A DNA stretch of 64,000 nt from Janthinobacterium sp. 1_2014MBL_MicDiv (GTDB lineage: Bacteria; Pseudomonadota; Gammaproteobacteria; Burkholderiales; Burkholderiaceae_D). Shown in pieces: positions 23,352 to 31,603 of the stretch (positions within the stretch are counted from its first letter, which is position 1; each line of letters starts with the position of its first letter). Both the position numbers and the translations under genes were made by a program. The notes beneath the pieces were generated by a model, which was not told the DNA's origin, did no database searches, and was given only the letters and a program-made list of their open reading frames with translations. Where the stretch lies: NCBI RefSeq assembly GCF_001865675.1, contig NZ_CP011319.1, forward strand, positions 1,550,001 to 1,614,000, written 5' to 3'.

Positions 23352-24608
23352 ATGAACGCCCCTGAAAAAAACGTAGGCCAAGTGCACTTTGAAACCGCAC
23401 CGCATTTCCCGATCTACATGGATTACTCGGCCACCACGCCGATCGATCCACGCGTCGCCGACAAGATGATTCCTTACCTGCGCGAGCAGTTCGGCAATCC
23501 GGCATCGCGCAGCCACATGTATGGCTGGACGGCGGAAAAAGCCGTGGAAGAGGCACGCGGCCACGTGGCGGCACTGGTAAACGCCGATCCGCGCGAAATC
23601 ATCTGGACTTCCGGCGCAACGGAAAGCAACAACCTGGCCATCAAGGGCGCGGCACAGTTCTACAAGACCAAGGGCAAGCACATCATCACCGTCAAGACCG
23701 AGCACAAATCGGTGCTGGATACGGTGCGCGAACTGGAACGCATCGGCTTTGAAGCCACCTACCTGGAACCGCAGGACAATGGCCTGATCACCGTCGAGCA
23801 ACTGGCTGCGGCCGTGCGCCCGGACACCATCCTCGTGTCGGTCATGCTGGTGAACAATGAAATCGGCGTGATCCAGCCTATCGACGAGATCGGCGTATTC
23901 TGCCGCTCGAAAGGCATCATCTTCCATTGCGACGCCGCGCAGGCGACGGGCAAGGTCGTCATCGACCTGCAAAAAACCAAGGTCGACCTGATGACCTTCA
24001 CGGCGCACAAGACCTACGGCCCGAAAGGCGTGGGCGCGCTGTACGTCTGCCGCAAGCCGCGCGTGCGCCTGGAAGCGCAGATGCACGGCGGCGGCCACGA
24101 GCGCGGCCTGCGTTCGGGCACCCTGCCGACGCACCAGATCGTCGGCATGGGCGAAGCGTTCCGCATCGCCAAGGAAGAAATGGACAGCGAAATCGGCCGC
24201 ATCCAGGCCCTGCGCGACCGCCTGGCGAAAGGCTTGCAGGAGATCGAAGAAGTCTACATCAACGGCGACATGGAACACCGCGTGCCGCATAACCTGAACG
24301 TCAGCTTCAACTACGTCGAAGGTGAGTCGCTGATCATGGCGATCAAGGATATCGCCGTGTCGTCCGGTTCGGCCTGCACCTCGGCCAGCCTGGAGCCATC
24401 GTACGTGCTGCGCGCCCTGGGCCGCAGCGACGAACTGGCGCACAGCTCGATCCGCTTCACCATCGGCCGTTTCTCGACCGAGGAAGACATCGACTTCGCC
24501 GTCAACCTGCTGAAATCGAAAGTGCACAAGCTGCGCGACCTGTCGCCGCTGTGGGACATGTTCAAGGAAGGTATCGATATCAACTCGATCCAATGGGCTG
24601 CCCACTAA
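23352..24608 (+). CDS. iscS: Cysteine desulfurase IscS
   Basis: 418 residues from the ATG at 23352 with TGGAG 6 bp upstream. PLP-dependent class V aminotransferase fold: DYSATTPIDPRV at the N-terminus, WTSGATESNNLAIKG, the PLP lysine in TAHKTYGPKG (about K220) and the mobile-loop cysteine in SSGSACTSASLEPSY (about C342) that carries persulfide. The C-terminus SPLWDMFKEGIDINSIQW is the IscU-docking tail. IscS removes sulfur from cysteine and passes it to IscU. Length and active-site residues are normal. Confidence 0.97.
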   Translation: MNAPEKNVGQVHFETAPHFPIYMDYSATTPIDPRVADKMIPYLREQFGNPASRSHMYGWTAEKAVEEARGHVAALVNADPREIIWTSGATESNNLAIKGAAQFYKTKGKHIITVKTEHKSVLDTVRELERIGFEATYLEPQDNGLITVEQLAAAVRPDTILVSVMLVNNEIGVIQPIDEIGVFCRSKGIIFHCDAAQATGKVVIDLQKTKVDLMTFTAHKTYGPKGVGALYVCRKPRVRLEAQMHGGGHERGLRSGTLPTHQIVGMGEAFRIAKEEMDSEIGRIQALRDRLAKGLQEIEEVYINGDMEHRVPHNLNVSFNYVEGESLIMAIKDIAVSSGSACTSASLEPSYVLRALGRSDELAHSSIRFTIGRFSTEEDIDFAVNLLKSKVHKLRDLSPLWDMFKEGIDINSIQWAAH

Positions 24609-24660
24609 CCAACACCCTGGCCTCAATCGGGGCCGGCAAGAATATTTAAGGAGCATCAAA

Positions 24661-25050
24661 ATGGCTTACTCGGACAAAGTACTCGATCACTACGAAAACC
24701 CGCGCAACGTGGGCGCTTTCGACAAGGGTGATGAAACCATCGGCACCGGCATGGTGGGCGCGCCCGCTTGCGGCGACGTCATGAAACTGCAGATCAAGGT
24801 CGGCGCCGACGGCCTGATCGAAGATGCGAAATTCAAGACCTACGGCTGCGGTTCGGCCATCGCCTCGAGCTCGCTGGTGACCGAATGGGTCAAGGGCAAG
24901 ACGCTGGATCAAGCCTTGTCGATCAAGAATACGCAGATCGCGGAAGAGCTGGCCCTGCCGCCAGTGAAAATCCACTGCTCGATTCTGGCGGAAGATGCCA
25001 TCAAGGCGGCAGTGCTTGACTACAAGACCCGTCACCCGGCAGCAGCTTAA
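24661..25050 (+). CDS. iscU: Iron-sulfur cluster scaffold IscU
   Basis: 129 residues. The three cluster cysteines are present at C37 (GAPACGD), C63 (TYGCGS) and C106 (KIHCS). The HscA-binding LPPVK motif is at about 99-103. A ribosome site AAGGAG lies before the ATG. IscU takes sulfur from IscS and iron, builds a [2Fe-2S] cluster and hands it over with the help of HscA/HscB. It follows iscS by 52 bp. Confidence 0.97.
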   Translation: MAYSDKVLDHYENPRNVGAFDKGDETIGTGMVGAPACGDVMKLQIKVGADGLIEDAKFKTYGCGSAIASSSLVTEWVKGKTLDQALSIKNTQIAEELALPPVKIHCSILAEDAIKAAVLDYKTRHPAAA

Positions 25051-25101
25051 ACGTTGGCAGCCCGCCCCAGCCGCAAGGCCGGGGCAGTTGCGGAGAAATA
25101 C

Positions 25102-25422
25102 ATGATCACACTGACCGAAAAAGCGGCGAAGCACATCAACCGTTATATCGAACGGCGCGGCAAGGGCGTGGGCCTGCGCTTTGGCGTGCGTACCACGGGC
25201 TGCTCGGGCCTGGCCTACAAGCTGGAATACGTCGATGAAGCGGCTGCCGAAGACAGCGTCTTCGAATCGCACGGCGTGAAAGTCTTCGTCGACCCGAAAA
25301 GCCTGCCGTACATCGACGGCACGGAACTCGATTTCGCGCGCGAAGGCTTGAACGAAGGCTTCAAGTTCCACAATCCGAACGAAAAAGACGCCTGCGGCTG
25401 CGGCGAAAGTTTCCGCATCTAA
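25102..25422 (+). CDS. iscA: A-type iron-sulfur carrier IscA
   Basis: 106 residues from MITLTEKAAKHINRY; a longer frame upstream starts in the intergenic region with no good ribosome site. The three conserved cysteines of A-type carriers are at C34 (TTGCSG), C98 and C100 (ACGCGESF). IscA carries clusters or iron to target enzymes, mainly [4Fe-4S] proteins. It stands between iscU and hscB in the standard order. Confidence 0.96.
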   Translation: MITLTEKAAKHINRYIERRGKGVGLRFGVRTTGCSGLAYKLEYVDEAAAEDSVFESHGVKVFVDPKSLPYIDGTELDFAREGLNEGFKFHNPNEKDACGCGESFRI

Positions 25423-25440
25423 GACGCAAGTATCACCCCG

Positions 25441-25484
25441 GTCGGTGCGCTGTACCCATCGATTGAGGTACAGCGACCACCGAC
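25441..25484 (+). other. Strong hairpin between iscA and hscB, without a U-tract
   Basis: Inner arms GCTGTACC / GGTACAGC (8 bp) enclose a 10-base loop; outer arms GTCGGTG / CACCGAC (7 bp) extend the stem with a small bulge. No T-run follows, so it is unlikely to be a full terminator. It ends 5 bp before the hscB start and could affect mRNA stability or hscB translation. Confidence 0.65.
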
Positions 25485-25489
25485 AGACT

Positions 25490-26005
25490 ATGCAAAACCA
25501 CTTCGAATTATTCCAGTTGCCGGCCCAGTTCGCGCTCGACATGCCCGCGCTCGACGCGGCCTACCGCGACGTGCAGGGCAAGGTCCATCCCGACCGTTTC
25601 ATCAATGCCAGCAGCGCCGAAAAGCGCGTCGCCATGCAGTGGGCGACACGCGCCAATGAAGCCTACCAGACCCTGAAAAGCCCGCAAAAGCGCGCGCAGT
25701 ACCTGTGCGAACTCAATGGCGTCGATTTGCAGACGGAGTCGAACACGGCCATGCCGGTCAGCTTCCTGATGCAGCAGATGGAATGGCGCGAGGAACTGGG
25801 CGACGCGCGCGCCGGCAAGGATGCCGACGCGCTCGACGCGCTGGACCGCCAGCTGCGCGGTGAACGCAAGGCCCTGCTGGCCCAGGTGGCGGCCCAGCTC
25901 GACGGTGGCGATTATGTGAACGCGGCGCAAAGCGTGCGCGCCCTGATGTTCCTCGACAAATTCGGCGAGGAAGTCCGTTTTGCCTATGAGGCCATCGAGG
26001 CCTGA
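25490..26005 (+). CDS. hscB: Fe-S co-chaperone HscB (Hsc20)
   Basis: 171 residues from MQNHFELFQLP, which matches the family start. The J-domain occupies about 1-75 with the HPD tripeptide at 33-35, essential for stimulating HscA ATPase. The C-terminal three-helix part (80-170) binds IscU. There is no good Shine-Dalgarno sequence; the start lies just after the hairpin described at 25441-25484, so translation may depend on that structure. Confidence 0.95.
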   Translation: MQNHFELFQLPAQFALDMPALDAAYRDVQGKVHPDRFINASSAEKRVAMQWATRANEAYQTLKSPQKRAQYLCELNGVDLQTESNTAMPVSFLMQQMEWREELGDARAGKDADALDALDRQLRGERKALLAQVAAQLDGGDYVNAAQSVRALMFLDKFGEEVRFAYEAIEA

Positions 26006-26033
26006 CCGGCCGATAGCTTGACCTGCGTGCCAA

Positions 26034-26060
26034 GCGCCAGTCTGGCGCGCGTCTTATAAT
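26034..26060 (+). promoter_or_regulatory. Hairpin and consensus -10 box upstream of hscA
   Basis: GCGCCA / TGGCGC with a 3-base loop is followed by a perfect TATAAT at 26055-26060, 54 bp before hscA. No -35 hexamer lies at a proper distance, so an internal promoter is only possible. Confidence 0.3.
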
Positions 26061-26113
26061 GCACGCCATGCATCAGCTGCACTACGCACAAAATTAATCG
26101 AGGCACGAATACA

Positions 26114-27994
26114 ATGGCACTTCTGCAAATTTCCGAACCAGGCATGTCGACCGCGCCGCACCAGCACCGCCTGGCCGTCGGCATCGATCTTGGCACCACC
26201 AATTCCCTGGTCGCGACGGTCCGCAACAGCATTCCCGAGGTGCTCAACGATGAAGAAGGGCACTCGCTGCTGCCATCCGTCGTGCGCTACCTGCCGAACG
26301 GCCATGCGAACATCGGCTACAAGGCCCTGGCCGCGCAAACCACCGACCCGAAAAACACCATCGTCTCCGTGAAGCGCTTCATGGGCCGCGGCCTGGCCGA
26401 TATCGCCTACGCGGAAAACCTGCCCTACGACTTCCAGGACACGCCTGGCATGGTGCAGCTGAAAACCGTGGCCGGCGTGAAAAGCCCGGTCGAGGTGTCG
26501 GCGCAAATCCTCGCCACCCTGCGCCAGCGCGCCGAGGATTCGCTGGGCGATGACCTGGTGGGCGCCGTCATTACCGTACCGGCGTATTTCGACGATGCCC
26601 AGCGCCAGGCCACGAAAGATGCCGCCCAATTGGCCGGCATCAATGTGCTGCGCCTCTTGAGCGAGCCGACGGCCGCCGCCATCGCGTATGGCCTCGATAA
26701 CGCCTCCGAAGGCGTGTACGCCGTGTACGACCTCGGTGGCGGCACTTTCGACATCTCGATCCTGAAACTGAGCAAGGGCGTCTTCGAAGTGCTGTCCACG
26801 GGCGGCGACTCGGCCCTGGGCGGCGACGATTTCGACCGCCGCCTGTTCTGCTGGATCAGCGAGCAGGCCAAGCTGGCGCCGCTGTCGGACGAAGACACGG
26901 CCATCCTGATGGTCAAGGCGCGCGAAATCAAGGAATTGCTGTCGAGCAAGCCGGAAACGCTGATCGACGCGGCCCTGAACTCGGGCGAGGAAATCCACCT
27001 GCGCATCACGGCGGCCGATTTTGCCGCCATGACGCAGCACCTGGTGGGCAAGACCATGAACGCCATCAAGAAGGCCTTGCGCGACGCGAACGTGGATGCG
27101 GACGACGTCGACGGCGTGGTGATGGTGGGCGGCGCCACGCGCATGCCGCACGTGCAGCGCGCCGTCAGCGAATTCTTCCACACGACGCCGCACGCGAACA
27201 TCGACCCGGACAAAGTGGTGGCGCTGGGCGCCGCCATCCAGGCCAACTTGCTGGCGGGCAACCGCGCCGCCGGCGACGACTGGCTGCTGCTGGACGTGAT
27301 CCCGCTGTCGCTGGGCATCGAAACCATGGGCGGCCTGGTGGAAAAGATCATCCCGCGCAATTCGACGATCCCATGCGCGCGTGCGCAGGAATTCACGACC
27401 TTCAAGGATGGCCAGACGGCGCTGGCCGTGCACGTGCTGCAGGGCGAGCGCGAACTGGTCAGCGACTGCCGTTCGCTGGCGCGCTTTGAACTGCGCGGCA
27501 TTCCGCCGATGGTGGCGGGCGCCGCGCGCATCCGCATCACGTATCAAGTCGATGCGGACGGCTTGCTGTCCGTCTCGGCGCGCGAACTGCGCTCGGGCGT
27601 GGAAGCGTCGATCAGCGTCAAGCCGGCCTACGGCCTGGGCGACGACGACATCGCGCGCATGCTGCAGGATTCCTACACCTCGGCCGACGTCGACATGGTG
27701 GCGCGCGCCCTGCGCGAAGAGCAGGTGGAAGCGGAACGCATCGTGCTGGCCACGCAGTCGGCGCTGGACGAGGACGGCGGCTTGCTGGACGCCGCCGAAC
27801 GGTCCGCCGTCGACGGCCTGATGCAGCAGGTGCGCGACGCCATTGCCCAGTCGCAAAGCGGCGCCATCGACCACCAGGCCTTGAAGCTGGCGATCGAGGC
27901 GCTGGCCGACGGCACCGAGGATTTCGCCTCGCGCCGCATGGACCGCAGCGTGCGCACGGCCCTGACCGGTAAATCGCTCGACCAGGTCGTGTGA
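26114..27994 (+). CDS. hscA: Fe-S assembly chaperone HscA (Hsp70 family)
   Basis: 626 residues beginning MALLQISEPGMSTAPHQHRL, close to the known HscA N-terminus. The Hsp70 nucleotide domain has GIDLGTTNSLVATV, YDLGGGTFDISIL and VVMVGGATRMP. The substrate domain from about 395 binds the LPPVK loop of IscU. HscA uses ATP to release clusters from IscU. An antisense frame covering the whole gene is a GC-bias shadow. A palindromic repeat starts at the stop codon and separates hscA from fdx. Confidence 0.97.
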   Translation: MALLQISEPGMSTAPHQHRLAVGIDLGTTNSLVATVRNSIPEVLNDEEGHSLLPSVVRYLPNGHANIGYKALAAQTTDPKNTIVSVKRFMGRGLADIAYAENLPYDFQDTPGMVQLKTVAGVKSPVEVSAQILATLRQRAEDSLGDDLVGAVITVPAYFDDAQRQATKDAAQLAGINVLRLLSEPTAAAIAYGLDNASEGVYAVYDLGGGTFDISILKLSKGVFEVLSTGGDSALGGDDFDRRLFCWISEQAKLAPLSDEDTAILMVKAREIKELLSSKPETLIDAALNSGEEIHLRITAADFAAMTQHLVGKTMNAIKKALRDANVDADDVDGVVMVGGATRMPHVQRAVSEFFHTTPHANIDPDKVVALGAAIQANLLAGNRAAGDDWLLLDVIPLSLGIETMGGLVEKIIPRNSTIPCARAQEFTTFKDGQTALAVHVLQGERELVSDCRSLARFELRGIPPMVAGAARIRITYQVDADGLLSVSARELRSGVEASISVKPAYGLGDDDIARMLQDSYTSADVDMVARALREEQVEAERIVLATQSALDEDGGLLDAAERSAVDGLMQQVRDAIAQSQSGAIDHQALKLAIEALADGTEDFASRRMDRSVRTALTGKSLDQVV

Positions 27995-27995
27995 G

Positions 27996-28117
27996 GACAC
28001 TTGGCCAAACCTGCTGCGCGTCGCGCTTTGCGGCCGGCGATGCCCACCGTACTGGAGTACGGTTGCGCTTCTCGGCCACAAATCACTGCCGCTCGCTACG
28101 GTTTTGTCAGGTGTTGT
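27996..28117 (+). repeat. Dispersed palindromic intergenic repeat, copy C
   Basis: Left end GACACTTGGCCAAACCTGCT, right end CTACGGTTTTGTCAGGTGTT; as inverted repeats these read ACACnTGnCAAAACC. Inside is a perfect small hairpin CCGTACT-GG-AGTACGG. It occupies most of the 195 bp between hscA and fdx, within an operon otherwise tightly packed. Confidence 0.75.
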
Positions 28118-28189
28118 AATAGTGTTGACATGCGCGCCGTGTGCCATTGCTGCGGCAGCGCCCCAAATCATTGAAATTGTAGAGGTAAT

Positions 28190-28531
28190 ATGCCCCAAAT
28201 CGTCATTCTGCCGCACGCCAAGCTTTGCCCGGACGGCGCCGTCATCGAAGCCCCTGCCGGCAAGTCCATCTGCGACATCCTGCTGGAAAACGACATCGAC
28301 ATCGAGCACGCCTGCGAAAAATCGTGCGCCTGCACCACTTGCCACGTGCTGGTGCGCGAGGGCATCGAATCGCTGAACGAGGCGACGGAACTGGAAGAAG
28401 ACATGCTGGACAAGGCCTGGGGCCTGGAAGCCGTGTCGCGCCTGTCGTGCCAGTCCATCGTGGCCGAGGCCGACCTCGTCGTCGAAATCCCGAAATACAC
28501 GATCAACCAGGTCAGCGAAGGCAGCCACTAA
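28190..28531 (+). CDS. fdx: [2Fe-2S] ferredoxin of the ISC system
   Basis: 113 residues. Cluster ligands C42, C48 and C51 lie in ACEKSCACTTC, and C87 in SRLSCQSI, the adrenodoxin/Isc-ferredoxin pattern. It donates electrons for cluster building on IscU-IscS. It ends one base before the iscX start. The repeat in front of it may alter how much of the upstream transcript reaches it. Confidence 0.96.
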   Translation: MPQIVILPHAKLCPDGAVIEAPAGKSICDILLENDIDIEHACEKSCACTTCHVLVREGIESLNEATELEEDMLDKAWGLEAVSRLSCQSIVAEADLVVEIPKYTINQVSEGSH

Positions 28532-28532
28532 C

Positions 28533-28727
28533 ATGAAATGGTCCGACATTCACGTGATCGCCGAGGCGCTGTACGACGCGCATCCGGACATCGATCCCCT
28601 GACCGTGCGTTTCACCGACCTGCATAACTGGGTGGTGGAGCTGGACGGCTTCGACGATGACCACACGCGCGGCGGCGAAAAGGTGCTCGAGGCGATACAG
28701 ATGGCGTGGATCGATGAAGCGCGCTAA
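28533..28727 (+). CDS. iscX: IscX, small acidic ISC accessory protein
   Basis: 64 residues, matching the family length. MKWSDIHVIAEALYDAHPDIDP, the FTDLHNWV strand and the final IQMAWIDEA helix identify it. IscX binds IscS and iron and adjusts sulfur transfer. It starts one base after the fdx stop. The next gene probably begins within its last codons. Confidence 0.96.
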   Translation: MKWSDIHVIAEALYDAHPDIDPLTVRFTDLHNWVVELDGFDDDHTRGGEKVLEAIQMAWIDEAR

Positions 28728-29628
28728 GGACGCGGTGCCCGCCGCCGCGGCTCCTGCGCCGAAAGACATCATCACGGCCGCCAGCAACATGCCCGAGATC
28801 AAGGATGGCCAGTCGGTCGCCTTGCTGCAGGAATTGCACATCCTGACGCGCGACGGCAAGATGAACCAGGACAGCCGCCGCAAGCTCAAGCAGGTGTACC
28901 ACCTGACGCAGTTCATCGAGCCGCTGCTGCGCGAAGTGCAGCTCGACCATCCCGGCGTGTCGCTGGTCGACCATGGCGCCGGCAAGTCCTACCTGGGCTT
29001 CATCCTGTACGACCTGTTCTTCAAGAATGGCAACGACGGTTCGCACATCTACGGCATCGAGACGCGCGAAGAGCTGGTGCAGCGCTCGCAGGAATTGGCG
29101 AAGAAATTCAAGTTCCCCGGCATGTCCTTCCTGCCCCTTTCCGTGGCCGAATCGACGGAATCGAAGCTGCTGCCCAGGCAGATCGACATCGTCACGGCCC
29201 TGCATGCGTGCAACACGGCCACCGATGACGCGATTCACTTTGCCCTGAAGAAAAAGGCGAAATTCATGGTGCTGGTGCCATGTTGCCAGGCCGAAGTGGC
29301 TTCCGTCTTGAAGAAGAACAAGGGTAAGAGCCTGGGCAAGAATGTCTTGACGGAACTGTGGCGCCATCCGCTGCATACGCGCGAGTTCGGCAGCCAGATC
29401 ACCAACGTGCTGCGCTGCCTGCAGCTGGAAGCCCATGGCTACCAGGTCAGCGTGACGGAGCTGGTGGGCTGGGAGCATTCGATGAAGAATGAACTGATCA
29501 TCGCCAGCTACAAGAACCTGCCGCGCCAGCGTCCGACCGAGCGCCTGCAGGAAGTGCTGCAGACCCTGGGCCTGGAAGAGATGGGCCACCGTTTCTTTGC
29601 CGAGGAACTGGCGAAGGCGCAAGCCTGA
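28714..29628 (+). CDS. Class I SAM-dependent methyltransferase, substrate unknown
   Basis: 304 residues if started at ATG 28714, overlapping iscX by 14 bp. A GTG at 28735 just after AAGGA is an alternative start. The SAM-binding loop is SLVDHGAGKSYLGFILYDLF, with YGIETREELV as the second strand. A conserved TALHACNTATDDAI and LVPCCQAEVA follow, as in the Methyltransf_32/25 group. The N-terminal 25 residues are Lys/Ala-rich. It is the last gene on the isc transcript. A role in Fe-S biology is suggested only by position. Confidence 0.75.
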   Translation: MKRAKDAVPAAAAPAPKDIITAASNMPEIKDGQSVALLQELHILTRDGKMNQDSRRKLKQVYHLTQFIEPLLREVQLDHPGVSLVDHGAGKSYLGFILYDLFFKNGNDGSHIYGIETREELVQRSQELAKKFKFPGMSFLPLSVAESTESKLLPRQIDIVTALHACNTATDDAIHFALKKKAKFMVLVPCCQAEVASVLKKNKGKSLGKNVLTELWRHPLHTREFGSQITNVLRCLQLEAHGYQVSVTELVGWEHSMKNELIIASYKNLPRQRPTERLQEVLQTLGLEEMGHRFFAEELAKAQA

Positions 29629-29630
29629 TT

Positions 29631-29750
29631 GTTGGCTTACGCGGCAAGCCGCTAAGCCAACCTACAGCGCCGCACATGGTCGGGTAGATCGGATTAGCGC
29701 AGCGTAATCCGACAATCAGCAGCGTAAGCCGACAGTCATCAGCGCAAGTC
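29631..29750. repeat. REP-like hairpin with degenerate satellite repeats
   Basis: TCGGATTA / TAATCCGA (8 bp) around GCGCAGCG forms a hairpin at 29689-29712, the common type of intergenic TCGGATTA palindrome. Two decayed direct repeats follow (CAGCAGCGTAAGCCGACA, CATCAGCGCAAGTCGTAA), and a GGCTTACGCGGC / GCCGCTAAGCC pair precedes it. Confidence 0.6.
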
Positions 29751-29819
29751 GTAAAAGGGGAGGAGCGAGTCGGTTACAATACCGGCTTTCTCCTCCTCTT
29801 GCTTTTTGCGCATCCCCCC

Positions 29820-30578
29820 ATGACCACACCAATTGCAATGCCCACCGTCCGCCTGGCCAAGCGCCTGTCTGAAGACGTGCCCTGTTCGCGCCGCGAGGCC
29901 GAGCTGTATATCGAGGGCGGCTGGGTGACGGTCGACGGCGTGCTGGTGGAAGAGGCGGGCGCGCGCGTGGCCGACAACCAGACCGTGGTGCTGCTGCCGA
30001 ACGCCACCCTGGAAGAAATGCCGCCCGTGACGATCTTGCTGCACAAGCCGGCCGGCATCAATGGCGGCGTGGGCGCGGAAGGCAAGCCGGCCCTGAGCTG
30101 CCTGCGTCCCGAAGAGATTTTCACGCCCGAGAACGTTGCGCCCAGCTCCGTCACGCGCTTCCTGAAACGCCACCTGATCGGCCTGACCATCACCAATCCG
30201 CTGGAAACCATGGCTTCCGGCCTGCTGGTGTTCACGCAGGATTTCCGCGTCGCCCGCAAGCTGGTCGACGAAGCGAAAACGGTGGAGCAGGAATTCATCG
30301 TGGAAGTGACCGGCGACATCATGGAAAACGGCCTGGCGCTGCTGAACCATGGCTTGCCCTTCAATGGCAAGCCTTTGCCGCCGATCAAGGTCAGCTGGCA
30401 GAACGAGACGCGCTTGCGTTTCGCCCTGAAAAACGTGCAGCCAGGCCAGATCGCCCACATGTGCAAGATGGTGGGCCTGGACGTGGTGGCCATGAAGCGC
30501 TTGCGCATCGGCCGCATTTCGATGGGCGCCATGCCTGTCGGGCAATGGCGCTATCTGCAGGGCTACGAGAGATTCTAA
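29820..30578 (+). CDS. S4-domain pseudouridine-synthase-like protein (RluF/RsuA type) with changed active-site motif
   Basis: 252 residues. The S4 RNA-binding domain is at about 8-55 (RLAKRLSEDVPCSRREAELYIEG, WVTVDG). The catalytic fold follows, with LLHKPAGI and a GLLVFTQDFRVARKL block. In active enzymes the motif is RLDxxTxGLL with an essential Asp. Here the sequence is NPLETMASGLLVF, so Arg-Leu-Asp has become Pro-Leu-Glu. The late strands (VKRLRIGRISMG-type) look normal. It probably binds rRNA, but pseudouridine formation is uncertain. It is convergent with the haemoglobin gene and overlaps it by 4 bp. Confidence 0.8.
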   Translation: MTTPIAMPTVRLAKRLSEDVPCSRREAELYIEGGWVTVDGVLVEEAGARVADNQTVVLLPNATLEEMPPVTILLHKPAGINGGVGAEGKPALSCLRPEEIFTPENVAPSSVTRFLKRHLIGLTITNPLETMASGLLVFTQDFRVARKLVDEAKTVEQEFIVEVTGDIMENGLALLNHGLPFNGKPLPPIKVSWQNETRLRFALKNVQPGQIAHMCKMVGLDVVAMKRLRIGRISMGAMPVGQWRYLQGYERF

Positions 30579-31003
30579 AGCTGCGGCGCCACGATGGAAT
30601 GGCTTTCTGCAAAGCTTTTCCATAGCCGTTCGGCAATATTCAAGGCGATGGTGTCGGCCTTCTCTTGCAGGGCCGGGTTGCCCATGGCTTCCGTGGTGGC
30701 AAAGAACAGGGTCAGCCAGCGGCGGAACATGCATGGCGTCAGGTGTTCCATCTGCGCGTGCTGGGCCAGCGGCTTGCCGTGGTAGCGCATGGTGCCGCGC
30801 AGCAATCCGGACCAGAAATCAACGAGGGTGGCCAGGTGGGCGTCCCAATCCTTGACCTCGGCGGCAAAGATGGGGCCGAGCATGGCGTCATCGCGCGCGG
30901 CTGCATAAAAGGTATGCACGAGCTGCTTGACTTCGTCTTCGCTGCAGACTTCCGCGCGGTATTTGGCAAAACGGGTGTGGGGGAGGGGGGCTGTATTATT
31001 CAT
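30575..31003 (-). CDS. Group III truncated haemoglobin
   Basis: 142 residues. The 2-on-2 globin pattern of group III is visible: LVHTFYAAARDDAMLGPIF, WDAHLATLVDFWSGLL, MRYHGKPLAQH with the proximal His nearby, and FRRWLTLFFATTEAM. These proteins bind oxygen or nitric oxide in the cytoplasm; their roles vary. It stands alone on the - strand, ending within the last codon of the pseudouridine-synthase-like gene. Confidence 0.9.
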   Translation of the reverse strand: MNNTAPLPHTRFAKYRAEVCSEDEVKQLVHTFYAAARDDAMLGPIFAAEVKDWDAHLATLVDFWSGLLRGTMRYHGKPLAQHAQMEHLTPCMFRRWLTLFFATTEAMGNPALQEKADTIALNIAERLWKSFAESHSIVAPQL

Positions 31004-31066
31004 GGCATGCCATGATCGCAGAGCCCCTGTGGCGCTTCAATGACCCAGGTCAAGCCGCCTGAAAAC

Positions 31067-31603
31067 TCAGGCGGCGACTTTCTTCGACTTCTTCGCGGGC
31101 GCCGGCAATTGCACGATCTGCGTGCCGAGCAGCTTGTCGTGCAGGAACTGGCCATTGCCCGTGAACAGGGCCGTGGCCGACCAGGCCAGCATGCCGATGC
31201 CGATGGCGCCCAGGGCCGCCCAGTGCTGCAAGTCCAGCGCATACGACAGCACGAGCGCCGGCAGCAGCCACATCCAGGCCAGCAGGTAGCGGCAGGCGGC
31301 CACGCGCAGCGGCACATGGGCGTGGCCCGGCAGCACCACTTTCAGGCGCCACGTCTTCATGGCCAGCGTCTGCCCTTCGCGGCTCCACTGGTGGATGAAA
31401 TACGCGCCCATGACGAGGAAGGCCAGGCATTGGCGCATGTGTTCCGTCAACGGCGTGTGCGCGCCCTGCACGGCCAGCTCGAACACGAGGAATGGCAGAA
31501 ACAGCACGGCCAGGGCCAGCAGCGACTCATACACCATGGAAATCAGGCGGCGCTTGATACTCGGGAGGGAAGTGTTGCTGGCAGCAGGCGTGCTATTTGG
31601 CAT
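31067..31603 (-). CDS. RDD-family membrane protein
   Basis: 178 residues with three to four hydrophobic segments (LLALAVLFLPFLVFELAV, CLAFLVMGAYFIH, LLAWMWLLPALVLSYAL, a weaker fourth). The first has lost the exact RDD triplet but the spacing and the GQTLAMKTWRLKVV and LHDKLLGTQIV blocks fit the family. Substrate unknown; some RDD proteins are ion exchangers. It overlaps the DUF3106 gene by 11 bp and ends the sigma-factor operon. Confidence 0.82.
   Translation of the reverse strand: MPNSTPAASNTSLPSIKRRLISMVYESLLALAVLFLPFLVFELAVQGAHTPLTEHMRQCLAFLVMGAYFIHQWSREGQTLAMKTWRLKVVLPGHAHVPLRVAACRYLLAWMWLLPALVLSYALDLQHWAALGAIGIGMLAWSATALFTGNGQFLHDKLLGTQIVQLPAPAKKSKKVAA

Noticed and set aside
26054..28549. 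Very long open frame (831 codons) on the - strand across hscA and fdx
   Set aside because: It is the antisense of confirmed genes in a GC-rich genome, spans the repeat and has no family features; its composition (His, Arg, Gln rich) is typical of a shadow frame.
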